Below are positions 25,518-34,290 of a stretch of DNA of 64,000 nt, piece after piece (positions within the stretch are counted from its first letter, which is position 1; every line of letters begins with the position of its first letter). Position numbers and translations under genes: made by a program. The notes below the pieces were generated by a model, which was not told the origin of the DNA, searched no databases, and worked only from the letters and a program-made list of their open reading frames with translations. Source of the stretch: Lagierella sp. (lineage in GTDB: Bacteria; Bacillota; Clostridia; Tissierellales; Peptoniphilaceae); contig NZ_JASBYU010000009.1 of NCBI RefSeq assembly GCF_029983815.1, forward strand, positions 4,572 through 68,571, given 5' to 3'.

Positions 25518-26730
25518 AGCCCATTACCCCCCTTACGGTTTTTAGTTTTTCTATAAAGTATTCTGCCTCTTCCAAGTCGTTATAAAAGTAGGGACTGACC
25601 CTGTTGGAGGCAGGTATTCCAAGATATTTTCCTAGTGGCTGTGCACAGTGGTGTCCACTTCTTATGGATATTCCATATGAATCGAGTATTGTTGCAACAT
25701 CATGGGGGTGAACATCATCTATGGTAAAGGATATTACCCCTTCTCTTTTGGAGAAGTCCTTTGTACCAATTATATTCACATGATCTATTTTATCCATTTC
25801 TGTAACTAGATATCTCATCATTTCTTCATTTACCTTTGCTATAAATTCATACCCAACTTTATTCATATAGTCGATGGCAGCTTTTAGAGAAACGGCACCT
25901 TCTACATTTTGAGTTCCCGCTTCAAATTTTGTAGCTCCTGAGGCAAATGTCGTACTTTGCTCCTCCACATACTCTATCATATCTCCCCCTAAAATAAAGG
26001 GATCCATTTTATCCAATAATTCTCTTTTTCCATACAGTACACCAATTCCCATGGAAGAAAGCATCTTGTGGCCTGAGAATGTATAAAAATCACAGTCCAT
26101 CTTACTTACATCCACTGGTAGGTGAGGCACTCCTTGAGCACCATCCATAACTGTAATGGCTCCTACATTTTTTGCCCTAGAGATAAACTCCTCTACGGGG
26201 GAAACAGTTCCTAAAACATTTGATACATGATTAAATGCGACAATCTTTGTATTTTCATCGATCTTGTCAAAGTCCTCTTTGATATATTCTCCAGTTTCTT
26301 TATCTATATAGATATATTCTAAAGTCGCTCCTGTAACTCTACAAACCCTTTGCCAAGGAACTATATTAGAGTGATGTTCCGCAATGGTTACAACTATCTT
26401 ATCCCCTGGTTTTAGAAATTTTTCGCCGTAGGACCTGGCAATTAAATTTAACGCTTCAGAACCATTCTTACAATATATGATACTGTCCACACTGTCAGCA
26501 TTGATAAATTTTTTTACCGCTTCCTTTGATTCGTCATACTCCCTTGTGGCATCAATGGATAATATATGAGCAGCTCTATGGGGATTGCCGTTATAGTTAG
26601 AATTATATTCCTCCACAGCCTTCATAACTTGAACCGGTCTTTGTGCAGTTGCCGCGTTGTCAAAGTAGACTATTGATCTGCCTTTTACCTGTCTATTTAA
26701 AATTGGAAAATCCTTTCTAAACTTATTCAT
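25507..26730 (-). CDS. sufS: Cysteine desulfurase SufS
   Basis: PLP enzyme converting cysteine to alanine and a protein persulfide. The 407 residues contain the PLP lysine Lys222 (FSGHKMLSSMGIG), the catalytic Cys362 in SGHHCAQPLG, EHHSNIVPWQ and the RVSPYFYN end motif. Group II (SufS) features match its place between sufD and sufU. It overlaps sufD by one base. Confidence 0.96.
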   Translation of the reverse strand: MNKFRKDFPILNRQVKGRSIVYFDNAATAQRPVQVMKAVEEYNSNYNGNPHRAAHILSIDATREYDESKEAVKKFINADSVDSIIYCKNGSEALNLIARSYGEKFLKPGDKIVVTIAEHHSNIVPWQRVCRVTGATLEYIYIDKETGEYIKEDFDKIDENTKIVAFNHVSNVLGTVSPVEEFISRAKNVGAITVMDGAQGVPHLPVDVSKMDCDFYTFSGHKMLSSMGIGVLYGKRELLDKMDPFILGGDMIEYVEEQSTTFASGATKFEAGTQNVEGAVSLKAAIDYMNKVGYEFIAKVNEEMMRYLVTEMDKIDHVNIIGTKDFSKREGVISFTIDDVHPHDVATILDSYGISIRSGHHCAQPLGKYLGIPASNRVSPYFYNDLEEAEYFIEKLKTVRGVMGFGS

Positions 26731-27788
26731 TAAATCATCTCCAATTTTTCATCTAGGGATTTTATGATAAAATCTCTTAATTCTTCATTTGCTATCATGT
26801 CGATAATGCTGCTGAAGGAACCTTGAACTATCATCTTCTTAGCTTCTTTTTCAGAAAATCCTCTACTCATGATATAAAACAAGATAGAAGGGTCAACCTG
26901 TCCTGCTGATGCAGCATGATTTCCTGCTACATCATCTTCCCCTGCCAATAGTATTGGGATAGCAAAGGATTTGACCTTATCATTTAAGAGAATAACATTT
27001 TCTTCTTCGTCTCCTTCAGATCCAGAACAACCCTTTACAAAGTCTAAGGTTCCTCTAAAATACTTCTTTGCATTATCCTTTAAAGCTCCCCTAACTTGGT
27101 AATTACCAATAGCTCTCTTACCAAAGAATCTAATATTATTATAAAGATCAGTAAGGGATTTACCCTCCCCTATATAGATACAGTTAATCTCAGCTTTTGA
27201 GTCATCTCCCTTTAGATCAGATACATAATGATATAGGGACTCCTGTCCATCTAGGTCAACAATCAAGTAGTTTAACTGACTATTTTCTTCAAGTTTAGTA
27301 TATCTATGTTCAATATGTCTTTTATTGCTTTGTCTTTGTACTTTTGTGATGTTAATAGTTGAATTCTTTTCTCCGTATACCCTGGTCAAAAAGTTGGTAT
27401 AGCCCTCTTCTTCCTCTCCATTAAAGTCCAAAGTTAAATTTATAGTACTTCCTTCGAAAGCGTATACGGAAAGGTCGCCTAAAAGGGTTTTATTGGCATC
27501 GTCTAGAGAAAAATCCAAGTAAACATCAACATTGGAATTTTCTTTTGCAATTAGGAATTTTTTAAAATTTGCCCCCTCCATTACTTCTTTTAGAGACTCT
27601 TTACTTGCTCCAACAAAGTCTTCAGAAAGGGTAATTTCTTTTTCCCAACTGTCCTTAAAAAACTCCTCACCCCTTTTAATGGGATTTAATCTATATTCTT
27701 TAAATTCTGTATTGACGTCTTCAAGACTTACAGAATTGGCTTTTGTCCATCTAAAAGTTAAGACTGGAAGTTCGTTATATACTGTCAT
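26730..27788 (-). CDS. sufD: Fe-S scaffold component SufD
   Basis: Partner of SufB in the SufBC2D scaffold. The 352 residues form the right-handed beta-helix family; the C-terminal segment has VILLNDKVKSFAIPILLAGEDDVAGNHAASAGQVDPSILFYIMSRGFSEKEAKKMIVQG, with the conserved His of the SufBD interface (GNHAAS). It is shorter than E. coli SufD (423), as in many Firmicutes, and follows sufB by nine bases. Confidence 0.93.
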   Translation of the reverse strand: MTVYNELPVLTFRWTKANSVSLEDVNTEFKEYRLNPIKRGEEFFKDSWEKEITLSEDFVGASKESLKEVMEGANFKKFLIAKENSNVDVYLDFSLDDANKTLLGDLSVYAFEGSTINLTLDFNGEEEEGYTNFLTRVYGEKNSTINITKVQRQSNKRHIEHRYTKLEENSQLNYLIVDLDGQESLYHYVSDLKGDDSKAEINCIYIGEGKSLTDLYNNIRFFGKRAIGNYQVRGALKDNAKKYFRGTLDFVKGCSGSEGDEEENVILLNDKVKSFAIPILLAGEDDVAGNHAASAGQVDPSILFYIMSRGFSEKEAKKMIVQGSFSSIIDMIANEELRDFIIKSLDEKLEMI

Positions 27789-27797
27789 TTTTCCCTC

Positions 27798-29207
27798 CTA
27801 ACCTATGGTTCCCTTAAGTTCTAAGTTGATTAAATTGTTCATCTCAACGGAATATTCAAGAGGTAACGCTTTGGAAACAGGCTCCACAAATCCTCGTACA
27901 ACCATGGATTTTGCCTCATCTTCTGAAATTCCCCTACTCATTAAATAGAATATGGTCTCGTCGGAAATACGTCCAATCTTTGCCTCATGTCCGATGTCCA
28001 CATCATCATTTTCAATGATAATTGCAGGTATTGTGTCCGCCCTTGAGTCATTGTCAAGCATCAAGGACTCACAATTTGTAGTAGCTTTAGAACCATAGGC
28101 ATTTTTTCCTATATGGAGTAGTCCTCTATAGATTGCGTTTCCTCCACCCTTTGAGATGGATTTTGTATTTACATTTGAAGTGGTATTAGGCGCAGCATGA
28201 ACCACCTTTGTTCCCGTATCAAGCTCCTGCTCTCCAGTTGCAAAGGTAACACCAGTAAATTCACTGTGGGCATTTTCTCCTCTTAAAATACTCATCGGAT
28301 ATAGATATGAAACTCTAGATCCAAAGGATCCACTAACCCACTCTATAGTTGCATCCTTGTCCACAACAGCACGTTTTGTATTTAAGTTATACATATTCTT
28401 AGACCAGTTTTCAATGGTGGAATACCTTAGGTATGCTCCTTCTTTAACATGAAGCTCAACAGCTCCAGCGTGTAGATTGTTTACATTGTATTTTGGAGCG
28501 GAACATCCTTCAATAAAGTGACACCAACCGCCTTTTTCTACAATTATCAAAGTATGTTCAAACTGACCAGTCCCTGGTGCGTTTTGTCTGAAATAGGACT
28601 GTATAGGAATGTCAACATGAACACCTTCTGGTACATATACAAAGGATCCTCCTGACCATACTGCTCCATGTAAGGCTGCAAATCTATGATCTGATGGTGG
28701 GATCAACTTCATAAAATACTCTTTCACTATTTCAGGATACTCTCTTACTGCAGTGTCAAAATCCGTATATATTACACCTTGTTTGGTTAAATTTTCCTGA
28801 ATACTATGATATACGACTTCAGAGTCATATTGAGCACCCACTCCAGCAAGGGACTTTTGATCCGCCTCTACTAGTCCCAATTCGTCAAAGGTATTTTTGA
28901 TATCCTCTGGAACATCTTCCCAGCTATAGTTTAAGTCAGAATCAGGTCGTACATAGGTCACGATATCATCCACATTTAAATCGGAAATATCCGCACCCCA
29001 TGTTGGATTTTCTAACTTTTTATAAATTTCCAAGGATTTTAGTCTAAAATCCAACATCCACTGAGGTTCATTTTTCTGAGCTGAAATTTCCCTAATAATG
29101 TCTTCATTGAGGCCCGCCCTGGTCTTATATTTAAATTTAAATTCATTTTTCTTATCAAATAGACCTCTATCTATATTGTCTATCTGAGTTCTTTCTCTCT
29201 GTGACAT
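27798..29207 (-). CDS. sufB: Fe-S scaffold protein SufB
   Basis: Main scaffold on which clusters are built. The 469 residues include VEKGGWCHFIEGCSAPKYN, the beta-helix body, TNCESLMLDNDSRADTIPAIIIENDDVDIGHEAKIGRISDETIFYLMSRG and the C-terminal GFVEPVSKALPLEYSVEMNNLI. Cysteines and the GHEA histidine proposed in cluster formation are present. It is preceded by sufC with a one-base overlap. Confidence 0.96.
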   Translation of the reverse strand: MSQRERTQIDNIDRGLFDKKNEFKFKYKTRAGLNEDIIREISAQKNEPQWMLDFRLKSLEIYKKLENPTWGADISDLNVDDIVTYVRPDSDLNYSWEDVPEDIKNTFDELGLVEADQKSLAGVGAQYDSEVVYHSIQENLTKQGVIYTDFDTAVREYPEIVKEYFMKLIPPSDHRFAALHGAVWSGGSFVYVPEGVHVDIPIQSYFRQNAPGTGQFEHTLIIVEKGGWCHFIEGCSAPKYNVNNLHAGAVELHVKEGAYLRYSTIENWSKNMYNLNTKRAVVDKDATIEWVSGSFGSRVSYLYPMSILRGENAHSEFTGVTFATGEQELDTGTKVVHAAPNTTSNVNTKSISKGGGNAIYRGLLHIGKNAYGSKATTNCESLMLDNDSRADTIPAIIIENDDVDIGHEAKIGRISDETIFYLMSRGISEDEAKSMVVRGFVEPVSKALPLEYSVEMNNLINLELKGTIG

Positions 29208-29953
29208 TAAATCACGTCCTTCTTATAGGCATCAAATCCATTTTTGTCGATGTCGTGGGCAATTGACATATCACCACTCTTGACTATTTGTCCATCTACA
29301 AAAACATGAACATAATCTGGCGAAATCTTCTCCAATAGTCTAATTTGATGAGTTATGATAACTATAGCGTTATTTTCATTGTGAAAGTCATTTACACCCT
29401 TAGACACTATTCTAATGGCATCCACATCTAGTCCTGAATCAGTTTCATCAAGAAAAGCTAAAGTCGGGTTTAGAACCTTCAACTGAAGTATTTCATTTTT
29501 CTTTCTCTCTCCTCCAGAAAAGCCTACATTTAAATATCTTTGAGCATAAGCTGGATTTATTTCCAAGCTTTCCATATGGGATTTCAATTCCTTATTAAAA
29601 GCAAATATCTTTTGTTTTTCCCCAGTAATCTGGGTCTTTGCAGTCTTTAAAAAGTTTTCCACAGAAATTCCAGGAACTTCAATAGGAGCTTGGAAGGACA
29701 TAAAGATACCCTTTCTAGCCCTTTCATCTACGGGAACATCATTTATCAATTCTCCATTATAGAAGATACTTCCTTCGTTGATTTCGAATTTTTGATTTCC
29801 CATTATACAATTTGCAAAAGTTGTCTTTCCAGCACCATTAGGTCCCATAAAGACATGAATCTCTCCAGCATTTATAGTTAAATCAATTCCCTTAAGAATT
29901 TGATTGTCTTCTACCTTAGCATGTAAATTTTCTACTTTTAGTAGCTCTTTCAT
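29207..29953 (-). CDS. sufC: Fe-S assembly ATPase SufC
   Basis: Soluble ABC ATPase that powers conformational change of SufBD. The 248 residues show Walker A GPNGAGKTTF, the signature VGFSGGERKKNEI, Walker B LAFLDETDSGLD (the ETDSGLD variant diagnostic of SufC) and the H-loop IITHQ. It is the first gene of the sufCBDSU operon; a possible repressor inverted repeat lies 20 bases upstream. Confidence 0.96.
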   Translation of the reverse strand: MKELLKVENLHAKVEDNQILKGIDLTINAGEIHVFMGPNGAGKTTFANCIMGNQKFEINEGSIFYNGELINDVPVDERARKGIFMSFQAPIEVPGISVENFLKTAKTQITGEKQKIFAFNKELKSHMESLEINPAYAQRYLNVGFSGGERKKNEILQLKVLNPTLAFLDETDSGLDVDAIRIVSKGVNDFHNENNAIVIITHQIRLLEKISPDYVHVFVDGQIVKSGDMSIAHDIDKNGFDAYKKDVI

Positions 29954-29971
29954 CTTTACCCCCTATTGTAT

Positions 29972-29988
29972 CCTACCTCTTTAGTAGG
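29972..29988 (-). promoter_or_regulatory. Inverted repeat upstream of sufC, candidate Rrf2-type operator
   Basis: CCTAC (29972-29976) and GTAGG (29984-29988) flank a seven-base centre, between a TATAAT-like -10 (near 30030) and the sufC start. Rrf2 regulators (IscR-like) commonly control suf operons. The match to their sites is by shape only. Confidence 0.4.
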
Positions 29989-30054
29989 TTATAAAATCAA
30001 AACTATCTATAAGTTTCCTCAATTTAATATTATAGTACATTTTAACAAATTTAA

Positions 30055-30103
30055 AAAGGCATAAAGGGTATTTTTGCCTATTTTTCAAATCCTATATGCC
30101 TTT
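30055..30103 (-). terminator. Hairpin after folC
   Basis: AAAGGCATA (30055-30063) pairs with TATGCCTTT (30095-30103), a nine-base stem with a 31-base loop, followed by T on the minus strand. It overlaps the folC stop. Confidence 0.65.
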
Positions 30104-31424
30104 ATGACAATAAATACCCTCTTATCTTGGAAATAAGATACAATGACCCAGTGACAAGAACATAATTGTCATCATCACTTTCCTCTATAGCTTTTTGTAA
30201 AGCCTTTATAGGGTTGGAAACGCAATGTATCCTATCATCTTTATATTTACTTAAACTTTGAAAGGCCTCTTCCACTTTAAGTTGTCTTTCAGCAAAAGGC
30301 ACTTGTGTTAAATATATAGAACAATCTAATGTTGATAATTTTTTAAAAATCGGTTCATATTCTTTATCTTTGAGAATTCCCACCACCAAATTAAACCCTG
30401 GTGATATATTATTCTTTACAAATTTAATAAAGCCGTCCATCCCATCTTGATTATGGGCACCATCTAAGAGTATCTTCTTACCCATATAATCTATCCATTC
30501 CAGCCTGCCGGGAATAAAGGCTTTACGAAGGCCTCTTTTTATATCCTCATTATCTATATTTATCTTATATTCCTCTTTTAGAATTTTTGATGCCTCTATT
30601 GCCATAACCGAATTATATATTTGATTTTCGCCGATTAATTTAATAGTGATATCCTCTAAATTCTTGTAGGAATAGTTAGATCCATCAATACCTATTTTTT
30701 TATCCTCGATAAAAGTAAAATCCGGTTTAAAAACTTTACCATTCTTCTCTTTAACCTTTGACTCAATGACCTTTGTGGCTTCCCTTGGTATAGGGTATTC
30801 CAGTACCAAATCCCCTTTTTGGATTATCCCAGACTTCTCCAGAGCTATTTCACTTATGCTATTTCCAAGAATACCCAAATGATCCAACCCTATATGGGTT
30901 ATGATATTGAGTAGCTTTTTAGAAAACACATTTGTACTATCCAATCTCCCACCAAGACCTACTTCAAAAATTGCAATATCAATATCTTCATCTTTGAAAT
31001 ACTCTATGGCAATTATTGTAGAAGCTTCAAAAAACGATAGAAAATTGTCTACGTCAAAAAATCTCCTCCAACTATTTAAAATCTCCAATAGTCTTTTTGT
31101 AAATTCCTCATAGGATATAAATTTATCTCCAATCTTAATGGCGTCATTGTCAGAAATAATAGAAGGACTTGAAAAAAAGCCAACATTTATTCCCGCTTCT
31201 TCCAAAATGGACTTAAGAAAAGTTCCAGTAGACCCTTTCCCGTTGGTACCACCTATATGAATCACCTTTAAATCATCTTGAGGATTGCCTTTAAAATCCA
31301 AGTAAGCCTTCACCCTGTCTAAGGATAGGTCCATATTTTGCCTTGGCCAGTTTTTTTTGATTTCTAAAAATTTTTCTTCCCAGGAATCCAAATTATCCAA
31401 TGTCATTTCAAAAATATCTTTCAT
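30102..31424 (-). CDS. folC: Folylpolyglutamate/dihydrofolate synthase
   Basis: Adds glutamate to folates, retaining them in the cell. The 440 residues contain the P-loop IGGTNGKGSTGTFL, the omega-loop segment FFSSPSI, EVGLGGRLDSTN, DHLGILGNSISEIALEKSGII and the C-terminal HNQDG. Mur-ligase fold. It is a single gene between suf and ohyA. Start choice: ATG at 31424 after a purine-rich stretch (GAGAGAGCGGAA). Confidence 0.93.
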   Translation of the reverse strand: MKDIFEMTLDNLDSWEEKFLEIKKNWPRQNMDLSLDRVKAYLDFKGNPQDDLKVIHIGGTNGKGSTGTFLKSILEEAGINVGFFSSPSIISDNDAIKIGDKFISYEEFTKRLLEILNSWRRFFDVDNFLSFFEASTIIAIEYFKDEDIDIAIFEVGLGGRLDSTNVFSKKLLNIITHIGLDHLGILGNSISEIALEKSGIIQKGDLVLEYPIPREATKVIESKVKEKNGKVFKPDFTFIEDKKIGIDGSNYSYKNLEDITIKLIGENQIYNSVMAIEASKILKEEYKINIDNEDIKRGLRKAFIPGRLEWIDYMGKKILLDGAHNQDGMDGFIKFVKNNISPGFNLVVGILKDKEYEPIFKKLSTLDCSIYLTQVPFAERQLKVEEAFQSLSKYKDDRIHCVSNPIKALQKAIEESDDDNYVLVTGSLYLISKIRGYLLS

Positions 31425-31504
31425 TTCCGCTCTCTCTTTTGCTCTGATATAAAGTCTTATAAATCCAATTCTTTACTATTACTAACGAAATAAATTATAA
31501 CATA

Positions 31505-31540
31505 AAAAACAAGTGCTTATAAAACGCGAGCACTTGTTTT
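31505..31540 (-). terminator. Terminator after ohyA
   Basis: AACAAGTGCT and AGCACTTGTT form a ten-base perfect stem, with six A on the plus strand giving the T run. Confidence 0.9.
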
Positions 31541-31546
31541 CTTTAG

Positions 31547-33343
31547 CTAAATTATATTATATTCATCTAGCATTTCTTCAATTTCTGTATCACTTATCTT
31601 CTTTGCAATAATGGCCTTTTTTGCAAGGGAAAGATTTATCTTTGGCCTTTGTCCATCATTTAATGCACTTAATCCAGCTAAAAGATATCTAATATCATAT
31701 CTTGAAGCAAATACCTCTGGAACAGCCTTTTGCACTCCAGTTAAAACATAAACCGCTTCCATGGCAGTCCTTGCGGAGAACTCTGTAGTAAAGACGGTAT
31801 CTCTTCCTGGTTTATCTAAAGTTTCTACAAATTGACCTAGGAATGAAAAGTTAACTGCATCCTTAGGAACAACATATGGTCTATCCCCAAAACTCCTTGG
31901 CATAAATTGTGAAGTAATAAAAGGCATGAACACAGGAATCGTGCTAGTATCTTTTACCAACTCCACTATCTTGGTCTCAGGTACTCCAATATGATATAAC
32001 CATTCCTTGGCTATTTCTTCTCCAGTACAATCCACCATGTTCTTTTTCACGTAGTTTCCTGGTTTATCTGTAAATAAAGAATATACCCAAACTTCAATTT
32101 CATCTTCAGGTTGTTCAATATATTGCCCTTGTCTATTTATGGTCCAACTCAACAACCAATTAGAGTCCTTGACAGTTACAATACCTCCAGTTACCACCTT
32201 TCCACCATAAGGTGTTCTTCTAGTAATTTTTTGAATATATTCAGCAATTTCCTTGCTCTTCACTGTAATTGTAGCGGACTCCCAATTTGTCTTTTCAACA
32301 TTATCACAAAACACTTCTGGTCTACCAAATTCTTCAGATTTTTTAGAAATATTTCTCCATAATCTAAAATTCCCCTCTAAGTTTTCATTTACATCTACCG
32401 GTTTATCATTAGTACCATAAGCTGAAGATTCTACAATTGACGCCGTAGTTACAAAAATCAAATCATCTTCTGTCAATTTAATTGATTTATCCTCACCAGT
32501 ATTAGCATCCTTTGCAACTATCTTGGTCGCAACTTTTTTATTGTCACTTAAATCAAATTCAATGTCATAAACATCGGTAGAATATTCTGTTTTAACACCC
32601 TTCTCCTTCAACCAATTCATCATAGGGATTACTATTGACTCGTATTGATCATATCTTGTAAATTGTAAAGCAGATAAATCAGGTAAACCTCCTACATGGT
32701 GTATAAACCTATTAATATATAATTTAAGCTCCAATACACTATGCCAGTTTTCAAATGCGAACATAGATCTATAATATGTCCAAAAATCACTTTCTAGAAA
32801 TTCTTCTGACATAATCTCTTCAACCGAAATGCCTTGCAGCTTTTCATCAGGAGTTAGTTGAAGATGAGCAATCTCTTGAATCACCTCTTGAGAAAGATTA
32901 AACTTAGCATTATCATACCTATGACCTTGCTTTTCTGTAATTCTACAATTACTATAGTTAGGGTCATCAAGATTTGTATAGTATAGATTATCAAGAATAC
33001 TCATATTAGGATCTTCCCTTGAAGGAATTACACTTAACAAGTCCCATAGAACTTCAAAGTGATGACCCATTTCTCTTCCGCCCCTTGCAACATATCCAAA
33101 GTTGTCTAAGACCTTACCATCTAAAGCGCCTCCAGGAACTTCATCCTTTTCCAAGAAAATAATCTTTGAAGGGTCCATCTTTGCATCTTTGATAAGAAAT
33201 CCAGCCGCACACAGCCCTCCAAGATCAGCACCTATAATATATGCCTTCTTATCTTCAATTCCACTAGGCTTTCTAGAGTTTACTAGTCTGTTATAATCTC
33301 CATTACAAAGTCTAAGTCTACTATCATAAGTTTTGAAATCCAT
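31547..33343 (-). CDS. ohyA: Oleate hydratase (myosin cross-reactive antigen family)
   Basis: FAD protein that adds water across the cis-9 double bond of oleic and related acids, detoxifying host unsaturated fatty acids. The 598 residues start MDFKTYDSRLRLCNGDYNRL and carry the dinucleotide-binding segment AYIIGADLGGLCAAGFLI (an altered GxGxxG), FLEKDEVPGGALDGK and RGGREMGHHFEVLWDLLSVIPSRED, a hallmark of the family. The C terminus (FGDRPYVVPKDAVNFSFLGQFVET) also matches. The ATG at 33343 follows AAGGAGG; a longer ORF to 33373 runs into the operator. Likely regulated by the TetR protein encoded upstream. Confidence 0.93.
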   Translation of the reverse strand: MDFKTYDSRLRLCNGDYNRLVNSRKPSGIEDKKAYIIGADLGGLCAAGFLIKDAKMDPSKIIFLEKDEVPGGALDGKVLDNFGYVARGGREMGHHFEVLWDLLSVIPSREDPNMSILDNLYYTNLDDPNYSNCRITEKQGHRYDNAKFNLSQEVIQEIAHLQLTPDEKLQGISVEEIMSEEFLESDFWTYYRSMFAFENWHSVLELKLYINRFIHHVGGLPDLSALQFTRYDQYESIVIPMMNWLKEKGVKTEYSTDVYDIEFDLSDNKKVATKIVAKDANTGEDKSIKLTEDDLIFVTTASIVESSAYGTNDKPVDVNENLEGNFRLWRNISKKSEEFGRPEVFCDNVEKTNWESATITVKSKEIAEYIQKITRRTPYGGKVVTGGIVTVKDSNWLLSWTINRQGQYIEQPEDEIEVWVYSLFTDKPGNYVKKNMVDCTGEEIAKEWLYHIGVPETKIVELVKDTSTIPVFMPFITSQFMPRSFGDRPYVVPKDAVNFSFLGQFVETLDKPGRDTVFTTEFSARTAMEAVYVLTGVQKAVPEVFASRYDIRYLLAGLSALNDGQRPKINLSLAKKAIIAKKISDTEIEEMLDEYNII

Positions 33344-33365
33344 AATATTACCTCCTTGTATATTT

Positions 33366-33381
33366 GATATCATCTGATATC
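33366..33381 (-). promoter_or_regulatory. Perfect inverted repeat upstream of ohyA, candidate TetR operator
   Basis: GATATCA (33366-33372) and TGATATC (33375-33381) lie immediately upstream of the ohyA ribosome site and next to a TATCTAAT-like -10 on the minus strand. A third GATATC is at 33421-33426. The size fits a TetR-family site. Confidence 0.5.
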
Positions 33382-33526
33382 TTAATTAGATAGTAACATG
33401 GAGGTAATTTCGTTTAAATGGATATCGTTTCCCTCTTGTTAAATGATTAAATCATCAAAATAAAATGTTTGAATTTCAGGTATTATTTTAAAAAGGCCAA
33501 AGTATTAAACATTCAAAAATATTTAA

Positions 33527-34099
33527 CTAAAAACTATCCCCCTCACTAATGCGTAAGGATCTTTCGATATTTCCTTCAAAAAGCTTTCCAAGACGATTTA
33601 TATATTCCTGAGGGTCGTCCTTTAAACCCTCTTCTATCCAGTGATTTAAAAAACCGATTAATGCAAATTGATAGAAGCTTCTGATTAGTTTAATGTCTTC
33701 TTCCTTTGGTTTTATATTTTTTATTTTACATTCATTTTCTATAAACTTGTCCATAACCCTTCCACAGGTTTCATATAGATAATTATCGATATACTGTTGG
33801 TCAATGGATCTAAAGATGTTTAAAGTGGCTTTTTTATTCTCCAATATAAAGGAGATTGCAAGAATAAAACTTTCCTCCCAGGATAGAGTATTATTAAATT
33901 CTTCATCTAACTTAATAAGCTCATCATTTAAAATCTCTCGAACTAGCATGTAGATATCCTCATAGTGATAGTAAAAAGTATTCCTATTTATTTCACAGTT
34001 CTGAGAAAGTTCATCTATTGTAATATTTTTTAAAGGTCTCTTTGAAACAAGTTTTATAAATTCTTTTTTTATCAATTCCTTTGTGTACTGCTTCGCCAT
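33527..34099 (-). CDS. TetR/AcrR-family transcriptional regulator
   Basis: The 190 residues have an N-terminal TetR helix-turn-helix: TKELIKKEFIKLVSKRPLKNITIDELSQNCEINRNTFYYHYEDIYMLVREIL (residues about 5-55). The C-terminal half is a helical ligand-binding domain of the DhaS/TetR_C_8-like kind. It is co-oriented with ohyA and ends 150 bases before the ohyA operator repeat, so it is a candidate fatty-acid-sensing repressor of ohyA. The ligand is not known. Confidence 0.85.
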   Translation of the reverse strand: MAKQYTKELIKKEFIKLVSKRPLKNITIDELSQNCEINRNTFYYHYEDIYMLVREILNDELIKLDEEFNNTLSWEESFILAISFILENKKATLNIFRSIDQQYIDNYLYETCGRVMDKFIENECKIKNIKPKEEDIKLIRSFYQFALIGFLNHWIEEGLKDDPQEYINRLGKLFEGNIERSLRISEGDSF

Positions 34100-34247
34100 A
34101 TTTTCACCCTTTCTATCTACTAATAATTTTTTAAAAATCTTATCTCTATTAGCACTTGAATTTTCTAATCCTTTTTATTATACCCTAAAGATCAGAACCA
34201 GCCTATCTCCCAGATAGTCCCAGTAATTCAATTTAAAATTTCATTAT

Positions 34248-34290
34248 AAAAGGGATAAGTACAGTTTCTTTTTTCTGTCTTATCCCTTTT
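34248..34290 (-). terminator. Terminator at the 3' end of the 34.2-34.9 kb structured RNA
   Basis: CTTATCCCTTTT (34279-34290) pairs with AAAAGGGATAAG (34248-34259) and is extended by ACAG/CTGT, a 16-bp stem with one bulged base. The minus strand continues with TTTTATAATG. The stem starts 12 bases after the closing helix of the putative RNA. Confidence 0.7.
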
